A stretch of DNA of 45,765 bases, taken from positions 1-45,765 of the forward strand of contig DBFJGL010000081.1 in NCBI GenBank assembly GCA_048394785.1. Direction: 5' to 3'. Made by a program: the position numbers and the translations under genes. Below, piece by piece: positions 31,505 to 39,967 of the stretch; the first letter of the stretch is position 1; each line of letters begins with the position of its first letter. Below the pieces are notes generated by a model. That model ran no database searches, was not told the DNA's origin, and was given only the letters and a program-made list of their open reading frames with translations. Origin of the DNA: DBFJGL01 sp048394785. GTDB taxonomy: Bacteria > Bacillota > Clostridia > Christensenellales > CAG-917.

Positions 31505-33802
31505 TTATCCAATCGGATACAACCCGAAATAGCATTCGGACAGGCGCGTGCGGATAATGCGATATTTGTTTTTGCCTACAAAATAGGTCAAATCGTCGCC
31601 GTCTGCGCGACAGGAGGCGCAATCGGTGCCGTACACGTCCTTATACGGACAATGCGCAAGCGTCATAAGCGGAAGCGCGCGACTGTCGACCGAGATTACG
31701 GGAAGCGCGCTTTTTTCCTCTCTCGCCTCGGGAGAAAATATAACCGCCGCCGCACCCAATTCTTTCAATGCAAGCGTGCTTTGGAAGTTGACAGCGTTAT
31801 GCAGCGCGCCGGCAACAACCGTATAGCCCTCGTCGGCAAACGCGAGCCCGTAAAGATTGTTGGACACAACTCCCTTTATTTTGTCTTTAACCTTTTTGAG
31901 AAACCGTCTTATAACTTCAATATCCCTGCCGTTTGCAAGGGGCGGAAGATTGACTAAAACGCTTTTCCTCTCGGCAAGCCGTTCCGCAGCGTTCACGTTT
32001 TTATCGTCGGCAAAGTCCGCAATATGCAAAATCACCGCTCCGCCGTCGTTAATGTCGGTTCTTATGCCGTCGCCGCCGTTTTTGCGGTTCGAGTTTATTT
32101 TATCGCGAGCGCGTGTCGTATTCGGCTCGGTTCTGACCGTGGCAGACACAAAAGGCTTTCCCGAAACAAATTCGCAAACAACCCCGTCTTTTACTCTCAG
32201 CGATAATGCTTTCGTTTCATTCGCGTTTGTTTTAACGTCAGCCTGCTCCCCCAGCATCAGCTTTAACTCGTCCGCCGCGCCCGCTGTTTCCTCGACCTTA
32301 TCGGGCGAATTCTTCTTGATTATCTCATCTTTAAGTCGGGTGTAAAGCTCCCTGCGCAACGCATTGAGGCGCGATTTCGCGATGAAAACCTCGTCCGTCG
32401 CAACGCTTTCGCAACGGGCGGAGAAACCGCTGTCCGCAACCTTTTCCAAAGCCGCCGCGATTTCCTGCTCCGACGTCGGCGCATTGAGTGCCTTTTCAAG
32501 CCTGTCTTCGCTTACGACGCAAACGCTTACGCCGTCCGCCTCTCCTCTGAGTTCGAGCGGTCTGCCCGTGAGCGCAACCGCAGAAACCTTTGCCGCGACG
32601 GCGCGTGTTTTTGCAAGCAACTCCTTTTCTCGCGCGCTGTCCGAAATGAGCCTGACCGAAGCCTTTTCGGGCACTGCGGTTTTTGTAAACAGCGCAAATT
32701 TTCCGTCGCCCGTCCTTTGCACCCCTCCTGCGCCTATACTTGCGACCTCTTTGCCGTCGGCTATAAATTTAAGTCCGTCGCCCTCGCTTATTTCGTGCGA
32801 CGACGACACCGTGACCTTGTACAAATCTTTGAACCGCGAAACGCCGAGCACCCTGCCTGTTTCAACGCCGATGTGATTACACGACGAAGCGTTGATAATA
32901 TCGGGTTTTCCGTCGTAAAGATAAGCGTCGCAGGAGAACTCGCCCCTGCTGTACGCCGCCTGCAAATTGAAAAGCTCTTCGTCCGACGGCTTATATTCCT
33001 TGCCGCGCTCGGCGTCATCGAGCACGCGTCTGTAAGTCGTAACGGCTTCCGCGGCATACGCGGGACGGCGCAGTCTGCCTTCTATTTTGAAACTGTCCAC
33101 GCCCGCAGCATATAACTCTGCCGCGTTCTTTGCCAGGCACAAATCCTTTGCAGACAAAAAATAGCCCTCTCGCACGCGCTTATCCGCTAACGACTGCACG
33201 CGGCAGGAGTATCTGCAAAGCTGTCTGCACACGCCGCAGTTTCCGCTCGCGCCGTTATCGGAATAGGACAGATAGCAGTTTCCGCTGAACGCCGTGCACA
33301 GCGCGCCGTGCACAAACGCTTCAATCTCTGCGCCCGTGTTTTGTTTTATATCGGATATGTCGGACAGCCTTACTTCGCGCGACAAAATCACCCTTTTCAT
33401 TCCGAGCTTCTGAGCAACCGCCGCGCCCTCTTTGTTGTGAACGCCCATCTGCGTGCTCGCGTGCAGCACCGCGCCCCCGAAACAGCTCTTAATAAAGCGC
33501 GCCGCGCCTAAGTCTTGAACGATAAATGCGTCGACGCCTGCCGAAATCGCCGCTTTAACTATATTATAAAGCCTGTTAAAACCGTTGTTTTGAATTATAG
33601 TATTGATTGTAAGATAAACTTTAACGCCGAAAAAATGCGCGTAACGTATATGCTCCTCCAAGTTATCGGAGGAGAAATTCTCCGCCTTCATACGCGCGTT
33701 GAACGCCTCCGCACCGAGATAAACCGCGTTCGCACCCGACGCAATCACCGCGCGCAACGCTTCCGCGCTTCCCGCCGGCGCAAGCAATTCCGCCCTTCTC
33801 AT
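31505..33802 (-). CDS. Peptidase U32-family protein with DUF3656-like extension
   Basis: The 765-residue protein begins with the U32 domain: ELLAPAGSAEALRAVIASGA, VYLGAEAFNAR, VHASTQMGVHN-like sequence, the HGALCTAFSGNCYLSYSDNG motif and cysteines in GNCGVCRQLCRYSC. Long U32 proteins with a DUF3656 region match RlhA, which hydroxylates a cytidine in 23S rRNA using prephenate-derived chemistry; shorter relatives modify tRNA (TrhP). The name peptidase is probably historical. Its start overlaps pflA by 4 bases (ATGA), so it is the third gene of the pfl operon, an unusual partner. Confidence 0.85.
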   Translation of the reverse strand: MRRAELLAPAGSAEALRAVIASGANAVYLGAEAFNARMKAENFSSDNLEEHIRYAHFFGVKVYLTINTIIQNNGFNRLYNIVKAAISAGVDAFIVQDLGAARFIKSCFGGAVLHASTQMGVHNKEGAAVAQKLGMKRVILSREVRLSDISDIKQNTGAEIEAFVHGALCTAFSGNCYLSYSDNGASGNCGVCRQLCRYSCRVQSLADKRVREGYFLSAKDLCLAKNAAELYAAGVDSFKIEGRLRRPAYAAEAVTTYRRVLDDAERGKEYKPSDEELFNLQAAYSRGEFSCDAYLYDGKPDIINASSCNHIGVETGRVLGVSRFKDLYKVTVSSSHEISEGDGLKFIADGKEVASIGAGGVQRTGDGKFALFTKTAVPEKASVRLISDSAREKELLAKTRAVAAKVSAVALTGRPLELRGEADGVSVCVVSEDRLEKALNAPTSEQEIAAALEKVADSGFSARCESVATDEVFIAKSRLNALRRELYTRLKDEIIKKNSPDKVEETAGAADELKLMLGEQADVKTNANETKALSLRVKDGVVCEFVSGKPFVSATVRTEPNTTRARDKINSNRKNGGDGIRTDINDGGAVILHIADFADDKNVNAAERLAERKSVLVNLPPLANGRDIEVIRRFLKKVKDKIKGVVSNNLYGLAFADEGYTVVAGALHNAVNFQSTLALKELGAAAVIFSPEAREEKSALPVISVDSRALPLMTLAHCPYKDVYGTDCASCRADGDDLTYFVGKNKYRIIRTRLSECYFGLYPIG

Positions 33803-34539
33803 ACGCTCCCCTCTCTTAACAGTTTTCCTCTGATTTCGTTCAAAAGCTTCTGCGCGTGCGCAAGTCTTTCCTGCGACAGCGCGGGCGTGTCTTTAAGCGG
33901 ATTTTCTATGCCCGCCTCCTCGTATTTGCGAAAGCCCATAGTGTGGAAAGCAAGCAGCTGATGCCGCTCGGCGCACTTCCATCTCGCGCCTGCCTCCGCA
34001 TATGCGGCAATATCCTCGTCTCCGTCGTTAAGGTCGGGGACTATAACCGTTCTCAGCCACAGCCTTTTCCCTTTCTTTTGTGCGTAGTCGCCGAGCGCAA
34101 TCATTCCGCTCATTCCTCCGCCGCAATATCTGTCGTAGTCTTCGCCGTTATAAAATTTCAAATCGAGAATAATCAGCTCTGCCCCGTCGACGGCTCTCTT
34201 GACGTCATCGTCGAGTTTCACCGCTCCGGACGTATCCAACGCGTAATTTATGCCCGCGCGTTTGAGCAACGCGCCCGTTTCCGCAACAAATCGCGCCTGC
34301 AAAAGAGGTTCTCCTCCGCTGAAAGTCACTCCGCCCGAACGGTTGAAATAGGGCTTATACCGCGCGAGTTTTGCCGCGAGCTTATCGGGCGTATACGGCG
34401 TGCCCGCTCCCCTTTGCGTATCGGGATTGTGGCAGTACGCGCACCTTAACGGACAACCCGAAAGAAACACCGCGACGCGCACTCCGTCGCCGTCCACCGC
34501 CGCAAGCGTTTCTAAGCTGTGTACTCTGCCCTCGGACAT
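33799..34539 (-). CDS. pflA: Pyruvate formate-lyase activating enzyme
   Basis: This 246-residue radical SAM enzyme generates the glycyl radical on PflB. The cluster motif is CPLRCAYCHNP (CxxxCxxC, residues about 29-36), followed by TFSGGEPLLQ for SAM binding and LDLKFYN. Its start overlaps the pflB stop by one base (TAATG), matching the usual pflB-pflA order. Confidence 0.96.
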   Translation of the reverse strand: MSEGRVHSLETLAAVDGDGVRVAVFLSGCPLRCAYCHNPDTQRGAGTPYTPDKLAAKLARYKPYFNRSGGVTFSGGEPLLQARFVAETGALLKRAGINYALDTSGAVKLDDDVKRAVDGAELIILDLKFYNGEDYDRYCGGGMSGMIALGDYAQKKGKRLWLRTVIVPDLNDGDEDIAAYAEAGARWKCAERHQLLAFHTMGFRKYEEAGIENPLKDTPALSQERLAHAQKLLNEIRGKLLREGSV

Positions 34540-36761
34540 TACAGCGAACAGTGGAAGGTACGCGAAACTACTTCTTTCTGCTGTTCGCGGCTGAGCTTGT
34601 TGAAGTTTACGGCGTAACCGCTGACGCGAATAGTGAGAGAGGGATAAAGCGCGGGATTTTCCATCGCGTCAATCAGCTTTTTCCTGTCGAGCACGTTGAC
34701 GTTGATATGGTGCGCGTGCTGCGCGAAATATCCGTCGAGAATGCCGACGAGATTATCTATGCGCGACTGCTCGTCCTCGCCGAGCGCGGCAGGCGTAATG
34801 GAAAACGTATTGGAAATGCCGTCGCGGCAGCAATCGTAGCTGAGTTTTGCAACGGAATTAAGGCTTGCGAGCGCGCCTTCTTTGTCCCTTCCGTGCATAG
34901 GATTGGCACCCGGCGCAAAAGGTTCACCCGCGCGTCTGCCGTCGGGAGTATTTCCCGTCTTTTTACCGTACATGACGTTTGACGTGATGGTTAGCACGCT
35001 TAAAGTGTGTTTTGCGCCTCTATACGCTTTTGTTTTGATAAGCTGGTTGTAGAAAAATTCGACGATGTAACGGCAAATCTCATCCGCTCTGTCGTCGTCG
35101 TTTCCGTATTTGGGAAAATCGCCTTCGGTCACGAAATCGGTTATCAGTCCCCTCTCGTCCTTGACGGGCGTAACCTTGGCGTATTTGATTGCGCTGAGGC
35201 TGTCCGCAAGCACGCTCAGACCGCTCACTCCGAATGCCATAAGCCGCTTTACGTCGGTATCGTGCAAGGACATCATAAGTCTTTCGTACGCGTATTTGTC
35301 GTGCATATAATGTATGACGTTGAGCGTATTGACATAAAGCTTGGCCATCCAGGAGCAGTATTTTTCAAACGCGGCGATGACCTCGCCGTAATTTAGCGGT
35401 TTCTCATCGAAGACTTTGCCTTCGGGCGCAATCTGCGTACCGTAGACCTCGTCCTTGCCTCCGTTCAACGCCATCAGCAATACCTTTGCGAGATTGCATC
35501 TCGCGCCGAAATACTGCATCTGTTTTCCGACGCGCATTGCGGACACGCAACAGGCGATGCAATAATCGTCGCCGTAAATTTCACGCATAACGTCGTCGTT
35601 TTCGTATTGAATGGAGTCGGTATCTACGGACACTTTCGCGCAGAACTTTTTATAATTTTCGGGCAAATTCCGCGACCAAAGAATTGTAATGTTCGGCTCC
35701 GCGCTGCTGCCGAGATTGTAGAGGGTGTTGAGCATTCTGAAAGAGTTTTTGGTGACAAGCGGCTTGCCTCCTTTCGTCATACCGCCCTCGGAGGACGTAA
35801 CCCAAGTCGGGTCCCCCGCGAACAGCTCGTTGTATTCGGGAGTGCGCAAATGGCGCACAAGACGGAGTTTTAAGACGAGGTCGTCCATAATCTCCTGCAC
35901 GCCGCTCTCGTCAAGCGCGCCCTCTTTCAAGTCGCGCTCGGCGTAAATATCCAAAAACGAGGTAATTCTGCCTATGCTGTTCGCCGCGCCGTTCTGCTCC
36001 TTGACCGCTCCGAGATAACCGAAATAAAGCCATTGCACCGCCTCTCTGAAATTCTCGGCGGGACGGGATATATCGCAACCGTACTGCGCCGCCATTTCAA
36101 TGAGTTGCTCCATAAAATCAATCTGCTTTGCCACGTCCTCTATGAGCTGAATATTCTCTTTGGACATATCTTTTGCTCCGAGCTTGGCTTTATCCTGCTT
36201 TTTACGCTCGATGAGCGCGTTCATACCGTAAAGCGCGATTCTGCGGTAATCGCCCACGATTCTGCCCCTCGCGTAAGCGTCGGGAAGTCCCGTTATAATA
36301 CCGCAATGACGCGCCTTTTTCATCTCGTCGGTATAGACGTGGAAGACGGCGTCGTTGTGAGTGGTGCGGTATTTGAAAGCGTCTTTGACGTTTTGGGACA
36401 GCTCGTATCCGTAAGCTTCGCAGGCGGTTTTGCACATTCTCTTGCCCGCGAACGGATTGACGGCGCGCTTCAACGGAGCGTCCGTCTGCAATCCGAGAAT
36501 AATATCCTCGCCGCGGCTGACGTAACCGGGCTTATACGCGAGTATGCTGGAAACGTGCTCGGTGTCTATATCGAGCACCCCCTTCTCGTTTTCCTGCCGC
36601 AAAAGAGAATTGACCTTATCGAGGACGGAAAGCGTTCTCTCTGTCGGAGGCTGCAAAAACGACGCATCGCCGCCGTAGGGCGTATAATTTTTAAGTATAA
36701 ATCCGCGCACGTCGATTTTATCGCACCACGCGCCTTTCTTGAAATTTCTCCACGCTTCCAT
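34539..36761 (-). CDS. pflB: Formate C-acetyltransferase (pyruvate formate-lyase)
   Basis: This 740-residue glycyl-radical enzyme converts pyruvate and CoA to acetyl-CoA and formate under anaerobic conditions. The adjacent catalytic cysteines appear in IACCVSAMRVGKQMQYFGAR, and the radical glycine at about 715 in RVSGYAVNF near the C-terminus. Length is slightly below the E. coli enzyme (about 760). Besides energy metabolism, the formate feeds 10-formyl-tetrahydrofolate for purine synthesis, which explains the ZTP riboswitch in front of the gene. Confidence 0.97.
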   Translation of the reverse strand: MEAWRNFKKGAWCDKIDVRGFILKNYTPYGGDASFLQPPTERTLSVLDKVNSLLRQENEKGVLDIDTEHVSSILAYKPGYVSRGEDIILGLQTDAPLKRAVNPFAGKRMCKTACEAYGYELSQNVKDAFKYRTTHNDAVFHVYTDEMKKARHCGIITGLPDAYARGRIVGDYRRIALYGMNALIERKKQDKAKLGAKDMSKENIQLIEDVAKQIDFMEQLIEMAAQYGCDISRPAENFREAVQWLYFGYLGAVKEQNGAANSIGRITSFLDIYAERDLKEGALDESGVQEIMDDLVLKLRLVRHLRTPEYNELFAGDPTWVTSSEGGMTKGGKPLVTKNSFRMLNTLYNLGSSAEPNITILWSRNLPENYKKFCAKVSVDTDSIQYENDDVMREIYGDDYCIACCVSAMRVGKQMQYFGARCNLAKVLLMALNGGKDEVYGTQIAPEGKVFDEKPLNYGEVIAAFEKYCSWMAKLYVNTLNVIHYMHDKYAYERLMMSLHDTDVKRLMAFGVSGLSVLADSLSAIKYAKVTPVKDERGLITDFVTEGDFPKYGNDDDRADEICRYIVEFFYNQLIKTKAYRGAKHTLSVLTITSNVMYGKKTGNTPDGRRAGEPFAPGANPMHGRDKEGALASLNSVAKLSYDCCRDGISNTFSITPAALGEDEQSRIDNLVGILDGYFAQHAHHINVNVLDRKKLIDAMENPALYPSLTIRVSGYAVNFNKLSREQQKEVVSRTFHCSL

Positions 36762-36812
36762 ATCTACCTCATCTCATCTCTCGCCGCAATCGGCGTCTTT
36801 TGTCGGATAAAA

Positions 36813-36851
36813 TAAAAAAGTCCGAGCTACACCACAGCGTATTGCCCAGAC
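36813..36851 (-). terminator. Riboswitch-controlled terminator upstream of pflB
   Basis: On the minus strand GTCTGGGC (36851-36844) can pair over all eight bases with GCTCGGAC (36827-36820), with an inner extension TACGC/GTGTA, followed by six T. The 5-prime arm is the end of the ZTP aptamer, so aptamer and terminator exclude each other. Confidence 0.85.
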
Positions 36852-36911
36852 GGTCGGCATATAAGCTCCTGCTCCACCGTGTTTACCACGCAATCCGTCA
36901 GTCGCAAAAGC
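36843..36911 (-). ncRNA. ZTP (pfl motif) riboswitch
   Basis: The leader of pflB matches the ZTP aptamer. P1 is formed by GCTTTTGC and GCAGGAGC; the conserved GACTGACGG follows the first strand. P2 is CGTG-GTAAA-CACG. The 3-prime conserved part is CCGACCGTCTGGGCA, and CCGTC pairs back with GACGG as in the known pseudoknotted fold. ZTP/ZMP accumulates when 10-formyl-THF is short. Binding should block the overlapping terminator and turn on pflB, pflA and the U32 gene. The aptamer starts about 6 bases after the predicted transcription start. Confidence 0.92.
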
Positions 36912-36923
36912 CTTTGTGCGATA

Positions 36924-36952
36924 ATAATATCACAACGCCGAGCGCGCCGCAA
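36924..36952 (-). promoter_or_regulatory. Promoter of the pfl operon
   Basis: TTGCGG (36952-36947), 17-base spacer, TATTAT (36929-36924) on the minus strand, placed so that transcription begins at the first base of the riboswitch P1 region. Confidence 0.62.
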
Positions 36953-37055
36953 CCGTTTTAACGCCTTTTATGAATGTTATTATTCACAAGCAGAGCGCTT
37001 AATACTGTATCACTGCGCTTTCGATTTATCCGATTGAATCGTTTATATTACCCTG

Positions 37056-37095
37056 TCATTGCGAGGAACGATGAAAGAGTGACGAAGCAATCCCC
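37056..37095. repeat. ATTGCGAG...GCAATCCCC palindromic motif
   Basis: TCATTGCGAGGAACG and GTGACGAAGCAATCCCC form an imperfect palindrome around ATTGC/GCAAT. Elements of this type occur as dispersed intergenic repeats in many genomes. It directly abuts the first of the tandem units. Confidence 0.6.
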
Positions 37096-37251
37096 TAAAC
37101 AGACGGCTATAACTTATATACGGTCACCCGCGTGCGATTAAGCGTGTAGCACGCAGTGCGTAACATAACGTACGCGGCAGGCGAGAAAATTTCAAAAGCG
37201 AATGATATTGCGGCAACCGCCGCAATTAAACGAGCGCAAAGATTTTCGCGA
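37087..37251. repeat. Structured intergenic repeat, unit 1
   Basis: A unit of about 165 bases starts gcaatcccctaaacagacgg and contains GTGCGATTAAGCGTGTAGCA, gcgagaaaatttc and a perfect 8-base hairpin ATTGCGGC-AACC-GCCGCAAT, ending near ttttcgcgag. The middle has nested inverted repeats (GCGTG...CACGC). No reading frame is preserved. It is followed by unit 2 after about 60 bases. Confidence 0.75.
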
Positions 37252-37261
37252 GGGGGTGGGC

Positions 37262-37310
37262 TTACGCATCAAGGGTTATTATACAAGCACTTTGTTTGTT
37301 AGGTAGCGCG
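37262..37310. other. Spacer between repeat units
   Basis: About 50 bases of ordinary intergenic sequence, starting ttacgcatcaaggg. Nothing recognisable. Confidence 0.5.
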
Positions 37311-37481
37311 GCAATCCCCTAAACAGACGGCGACAACTCATACACGGCAAAACCGCGTGCGATTAAGCGTGTAGCACGCAGTGCGCAACATAACGCACGC
37401 GGAATGCGAGAAAATTTCAGGAGCGAGTTAAATTGTGACAACCGTCACAATAATGTGAGCGAAACAATTTTCGAGCGCGAA
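37311..37481. repeat. Structured intergenic repeat, unit 2
   Basis: This second unit keeps long identical blocks with unit 1, for example GTGCGATTAAGCGTGTAGCA and gcgagaaaatttca. Its hairpin is ATTGTGAC-AACC-GTCACAAT: two stem positions differ from unit 1, and both partner bases have changed to keep pairing. It ends in ttttcgagcgcgaa, directly followed by a third partial start. Confidence 0.78.
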
Positions 37482-37517
37482 GCAATCCCCTAAACAGGCG
37501 ACGGTAACTTATACACA
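37482..37517. repeat. Structured intergenic repeat, partial unit 3
   Basis: Only the first ~35 bases are repeated (gcaatcccctaaacaggcga, then cggtaacttatacac). The rest is replaced by the promoter region of the response regulator. Confidence 0.7.
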
Positions 37518-37558
37518 CTAACAGCCGCCTTAACGAATTTTAATGAATATTTATGATA

Positions 37559-37587
37559 TTGTTTATAAGCTGATGTTATAGTATAAT
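37559..37587 (+). promoter_or_regulatory. Promoter of the two-component operon
   Basis: TTGTTT (37559-37564), 17-base spacer, TATAAT (37582-37587), about 18 bases before the response regulator ATG. Confidence 0.65.
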
Positions 37588-37605
37588 GGCTGAAAGGAGA
37601 GAGAT

Positions 37606-38301
37606 ATGTCTGACAAGCTTAGAATACTGATTGCCGAAGACGATGAAAACATCATCGAACTAATCAGGCTTTACCTTGAAAACGAGGGCTACGAAGTGTG
37701 CTGGGCGCCCGACGGTGAAGCCGCGTGGTCGCTGTTTCAGAAAACGCATTTCGACGTAGCGGTACTCGACGTAATGATGCCCAAAATGAACGGCTACGAT
37801 TTGACCAAAAAAATCCGCGAAAAGAGCGGAATACCCATAATAATACTGTCGGCGGCACAGCTTGACAGCAACAAAATACTCGGGCTGAACCTCGGCGCGG
37901 ACGACTATATGGTCAAGCCGTTCAACCCGTTGGAGCTTGTCGCGAGGGTAAACGCAAACGCGCGGCGCGCGTACAAACTGACGCAGTCGGGCGGCGGCGA
38001 TAAACTTACCGTCGGCGATTTGGTGCTCGACACCCATATGCTCACCCTGCATAAAGGCGGCATGCCCGTCAACCTCACCGCAACCGAGTATAAAATCCTT
38101 GCGATGATGATGAAAAACCCCGGCAGAGTTTACACCAAAATGCAAATTTACGAGGAAGTGAACGGCGATTGGTTCGACGGCGACGACAACACCGTAATGG
38201 TGCACATCTCCAACCTCCGCGACAAAATCGAGGAAGACACCAAAAACCCGAAATACATTAAAACCGTCAGAGGACTCGGATACAGGCTTGAAAAAATTTA
38301 A
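37606..38301 (+). CDS. OmpR/PhoB-family response regulator
   Basis: The 231-residue protein has a receiver domain with the acidic pair EDD at 11-13, the phospho-acceptor Asp in VAVLDVMMPKMNG (about residue 55), the Ser in ILSAAQ and Lys in YMVKPF. A C-terminal winged-helix DNA-binding domain follows (LTATEYKILAMMMKNPGRVY and ISNLRDKIE...TVRGLGYRL). AAAGGAG lies upstream. It overlaps the kinase gene by 14 bases. The target genes are unknown; the neighbouring RsgI-domain lipoprotein is a candidate. Confidence 0.96.
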   Translation: MSDKLRILIAEDDENIIELIRLYLENEGYEVCWAPDGEAAWSLFQKTHFDVAVLDVMMPKMNGYDLTKKIREKSGIPIIILSAAQLDSNKILGLNLGADDYMVKPFNPLELVARVNANARRAYKLTQSGGGDKLTVGDLVLDTHMLTLHKGGMPVNLTATEYKILAMMMKNPGRVYTKMQIYEEVNGDWFDGDDNTVMVHISNLRDKIEEDTKNPKYIKTVRGLGYRLEKI

Positions 38302-39901
38302 GCCGAAAAAGGAAAGCTTTCTCGGCATACTGACGAGAAATTATATCGTATTTTCCGTTGTTGTCGTACTGCTTACGGCAGGACTTTTTCTTTTGGGCAA
38401 CTTTCTTGCCGCAAACGAAGACTTCGCGCTTCCGAAAAAAGACGTATCCGACTACGACGGCCATTTGCGATCGGGCGAATACGGCGAAATTCCGTACGCG
38501 AGATTTCTCGGCAGAAACGGTTATATGACCGTCACCGACGTATACGGCAACGTGGTCTGGTCGACGCAGTCCGCGCCCCGAAGCTACACAGTGGGCGAGC
38601 TCGATTTGATACAAACTCTCAACGACGGCTATTCCATAGAAGTCGCGTCCTTTAACGTTGTCGGCGGCGTCAGCAACTATCTCGTTACGCGCACGTCCAA
38701 AGACGATCTCGTCAAAAAAGAGTATATCCTGCTCGACGAAAAACTCAACGTACTGTCGTCGTCGGGCACTCTCGCCCCCACCGCGCAGAAACTCACGCAG
38801 GAAGAATTCCGTCTGCTCACCTACAACTTTTACAACAAAGGCGACCAGACGCTGTACAAATATGCGTTCAAGGCGGAAAACGGAAGCAATATGTTCGTGG
38901 TTATGATGGACACAATGGGCACCGTAAACCGCGCGCCGGCGATAATACTCGGCGTAATAATCGCGCTCTGCGCCGTAATATATTTTATATTGCTTACCAT
39001 ATTCACGTTTATAACAAATAAAGCGGTGCAAAAGCCCCTGCTCGCGTTCGACAACGCGCTGTTCACGCTGTCCAACAGCGGCGATTACGGCACCAAGATA
39101 GAATTTGAAGGCGCGGTGGAGTTCGAGCGGCTTGCCGAACGGTTCAACGCAATGACGGACAGACTGAACGAAAGCGAACGCAGCAAGCACGCCGCGGAAG
39201 AAGATAAACGCCGTATGCTCGCAGGACTTTCGCACGACTTAAAAACTCCCCTTACGATAATTCAAGGGTTTGCCGACGCGCTCAAAGACAACGTCGCAAG
39301 CGAAGCCGACCGCGAAAGGTATCTTAACGTCATCATTCAGAAAGCAAACGAAATGACGTCGCTCGTCAACGTATTCGGCGAATACAACAAGTTAAATCAC
39401 CCCGAATACGCTCCTCAGCTGAAAAAGACCGACCTCGGAGAATTAACGCGCGAATACTTTATATCTCACCTCGACGAAATAGAGTTCAAAGGCTTTACTT
39501 TCGAAGCCGACGTCTGCGAAGAAAAGCTCCCCGTTCTTCTCGACGCGGACTCGTTCACCCGCGTTTTCGACAACCTTTTGTCCAACACCCTGAAATACAA
39601 CGGCGAAGGCACGGCGATAAAGGTGAGCGTGATTTCGGATAAAAAGGAAGCCGTGGTTATCTTTGCGGATAACGGCGTGGGCATAAGCGACGTGGCAAGG
39701 GAGTCCGTCTTTCAGCCTTTTGTCGTCGGCGAAGAATCCAGAAGCAAACAGGGTTCGGGCTTGGGGCTTGCGATATGCGAAAGAATAATGTCGTCGCACG
39801 GCGGCACGATAAAGCTTCTTCCCCCTGCCGAGGGCGCAACGGGCGCGGTTTTCGAGCTTCGCCTGCCGATTTCAGGTTCAATTAAGAAATTTTTAAGATA
39901 G
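38288..39901 (+). CDS. Sensor histidine kinase
   Basis: This 537-residue membrane kinase has two transmembrane helices (about 18-36 and 216-240) that flank a 180-residue extracellular sensor. The sensor has no family I recognise. Then follow a HAMP-like linker, the HisKA box LAGLSHDLKTPLTIIQGFAD with the phospho-accepting His, and an ATPase domain with NLLSNTLKYN, DNGVGIS and GSGLGLAICERIM. The start is TTG at 38288, inside the regulator gene, and agrees with a basic KKFKPKKES cytoplasmic tail. Confidence 0.93.
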   Translation: MKKFKPKKESFLGILTRNYIVFSVVVVLLTAGLFLLGNFLAANEDFALPKKDVSDYDGHLRSGEYGEIPYARFLGRNGYMTVTDVYGNVVWSTQSAPRSYTVGELDLIQTLNDGYSIEVASFNVVGGVSNYLVTRTSKDDLVKKEYILLDEKLNVLSSSGTLAPTAQKLTQEEFRLLTYNFYNKGDQTLYKYAFKAENGSNMFVVMMDTMGTVNRAPAIILGVIIALCAVIYFILLTIFTFITNKAVQKPLLAFDNALFTLSNSGDYGTKIEFEGAVEFERLAERFNAMTDRLNESERSKHAAEEDKRRMLAGLSHDLKTPLTIIQGFADALKDNVASEADRERYLNVIIQKANEMTSLVNVFGEYNKLNHPEYAPQLKKTDLGELTREYFISHLDEIEFKGFTFEADVCEEKLPVLLDADSFTRVFDNLLSNTLKYNGEGTAIKVSVISDKKEAVVIFADNGVGISDVARESVFQPFVVGEESRSKQGSGLGLAICERIMSSHGGTIKLLPPAEGATGAVFELRLPISGSIKKFLR

Positions 39902-39920
39902 CCTTTATTGCCTCTTTATG

Positions 39921-39948
39921 TTGACGAAATATGATGTTATCGTAATAA
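39921..39948 (+). promoter_or_regulatory. Promoter of the RsgI-domain lipoprotein gene
   Basis: TTGACG (39921-39926), 16-base spacer, TAATAA (39943-39948), 20 bases before the ATG. Confidence 0.5.
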
Positions 39949-39967
39949 ATCAACGGAGGATTTTTTT

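Noticed and set aside
37087..37517. CRISPR array
   Set aside because: Units are about 165 bases with internal variation and no short identical repeats with unique spacers; no cas genes are nearby.
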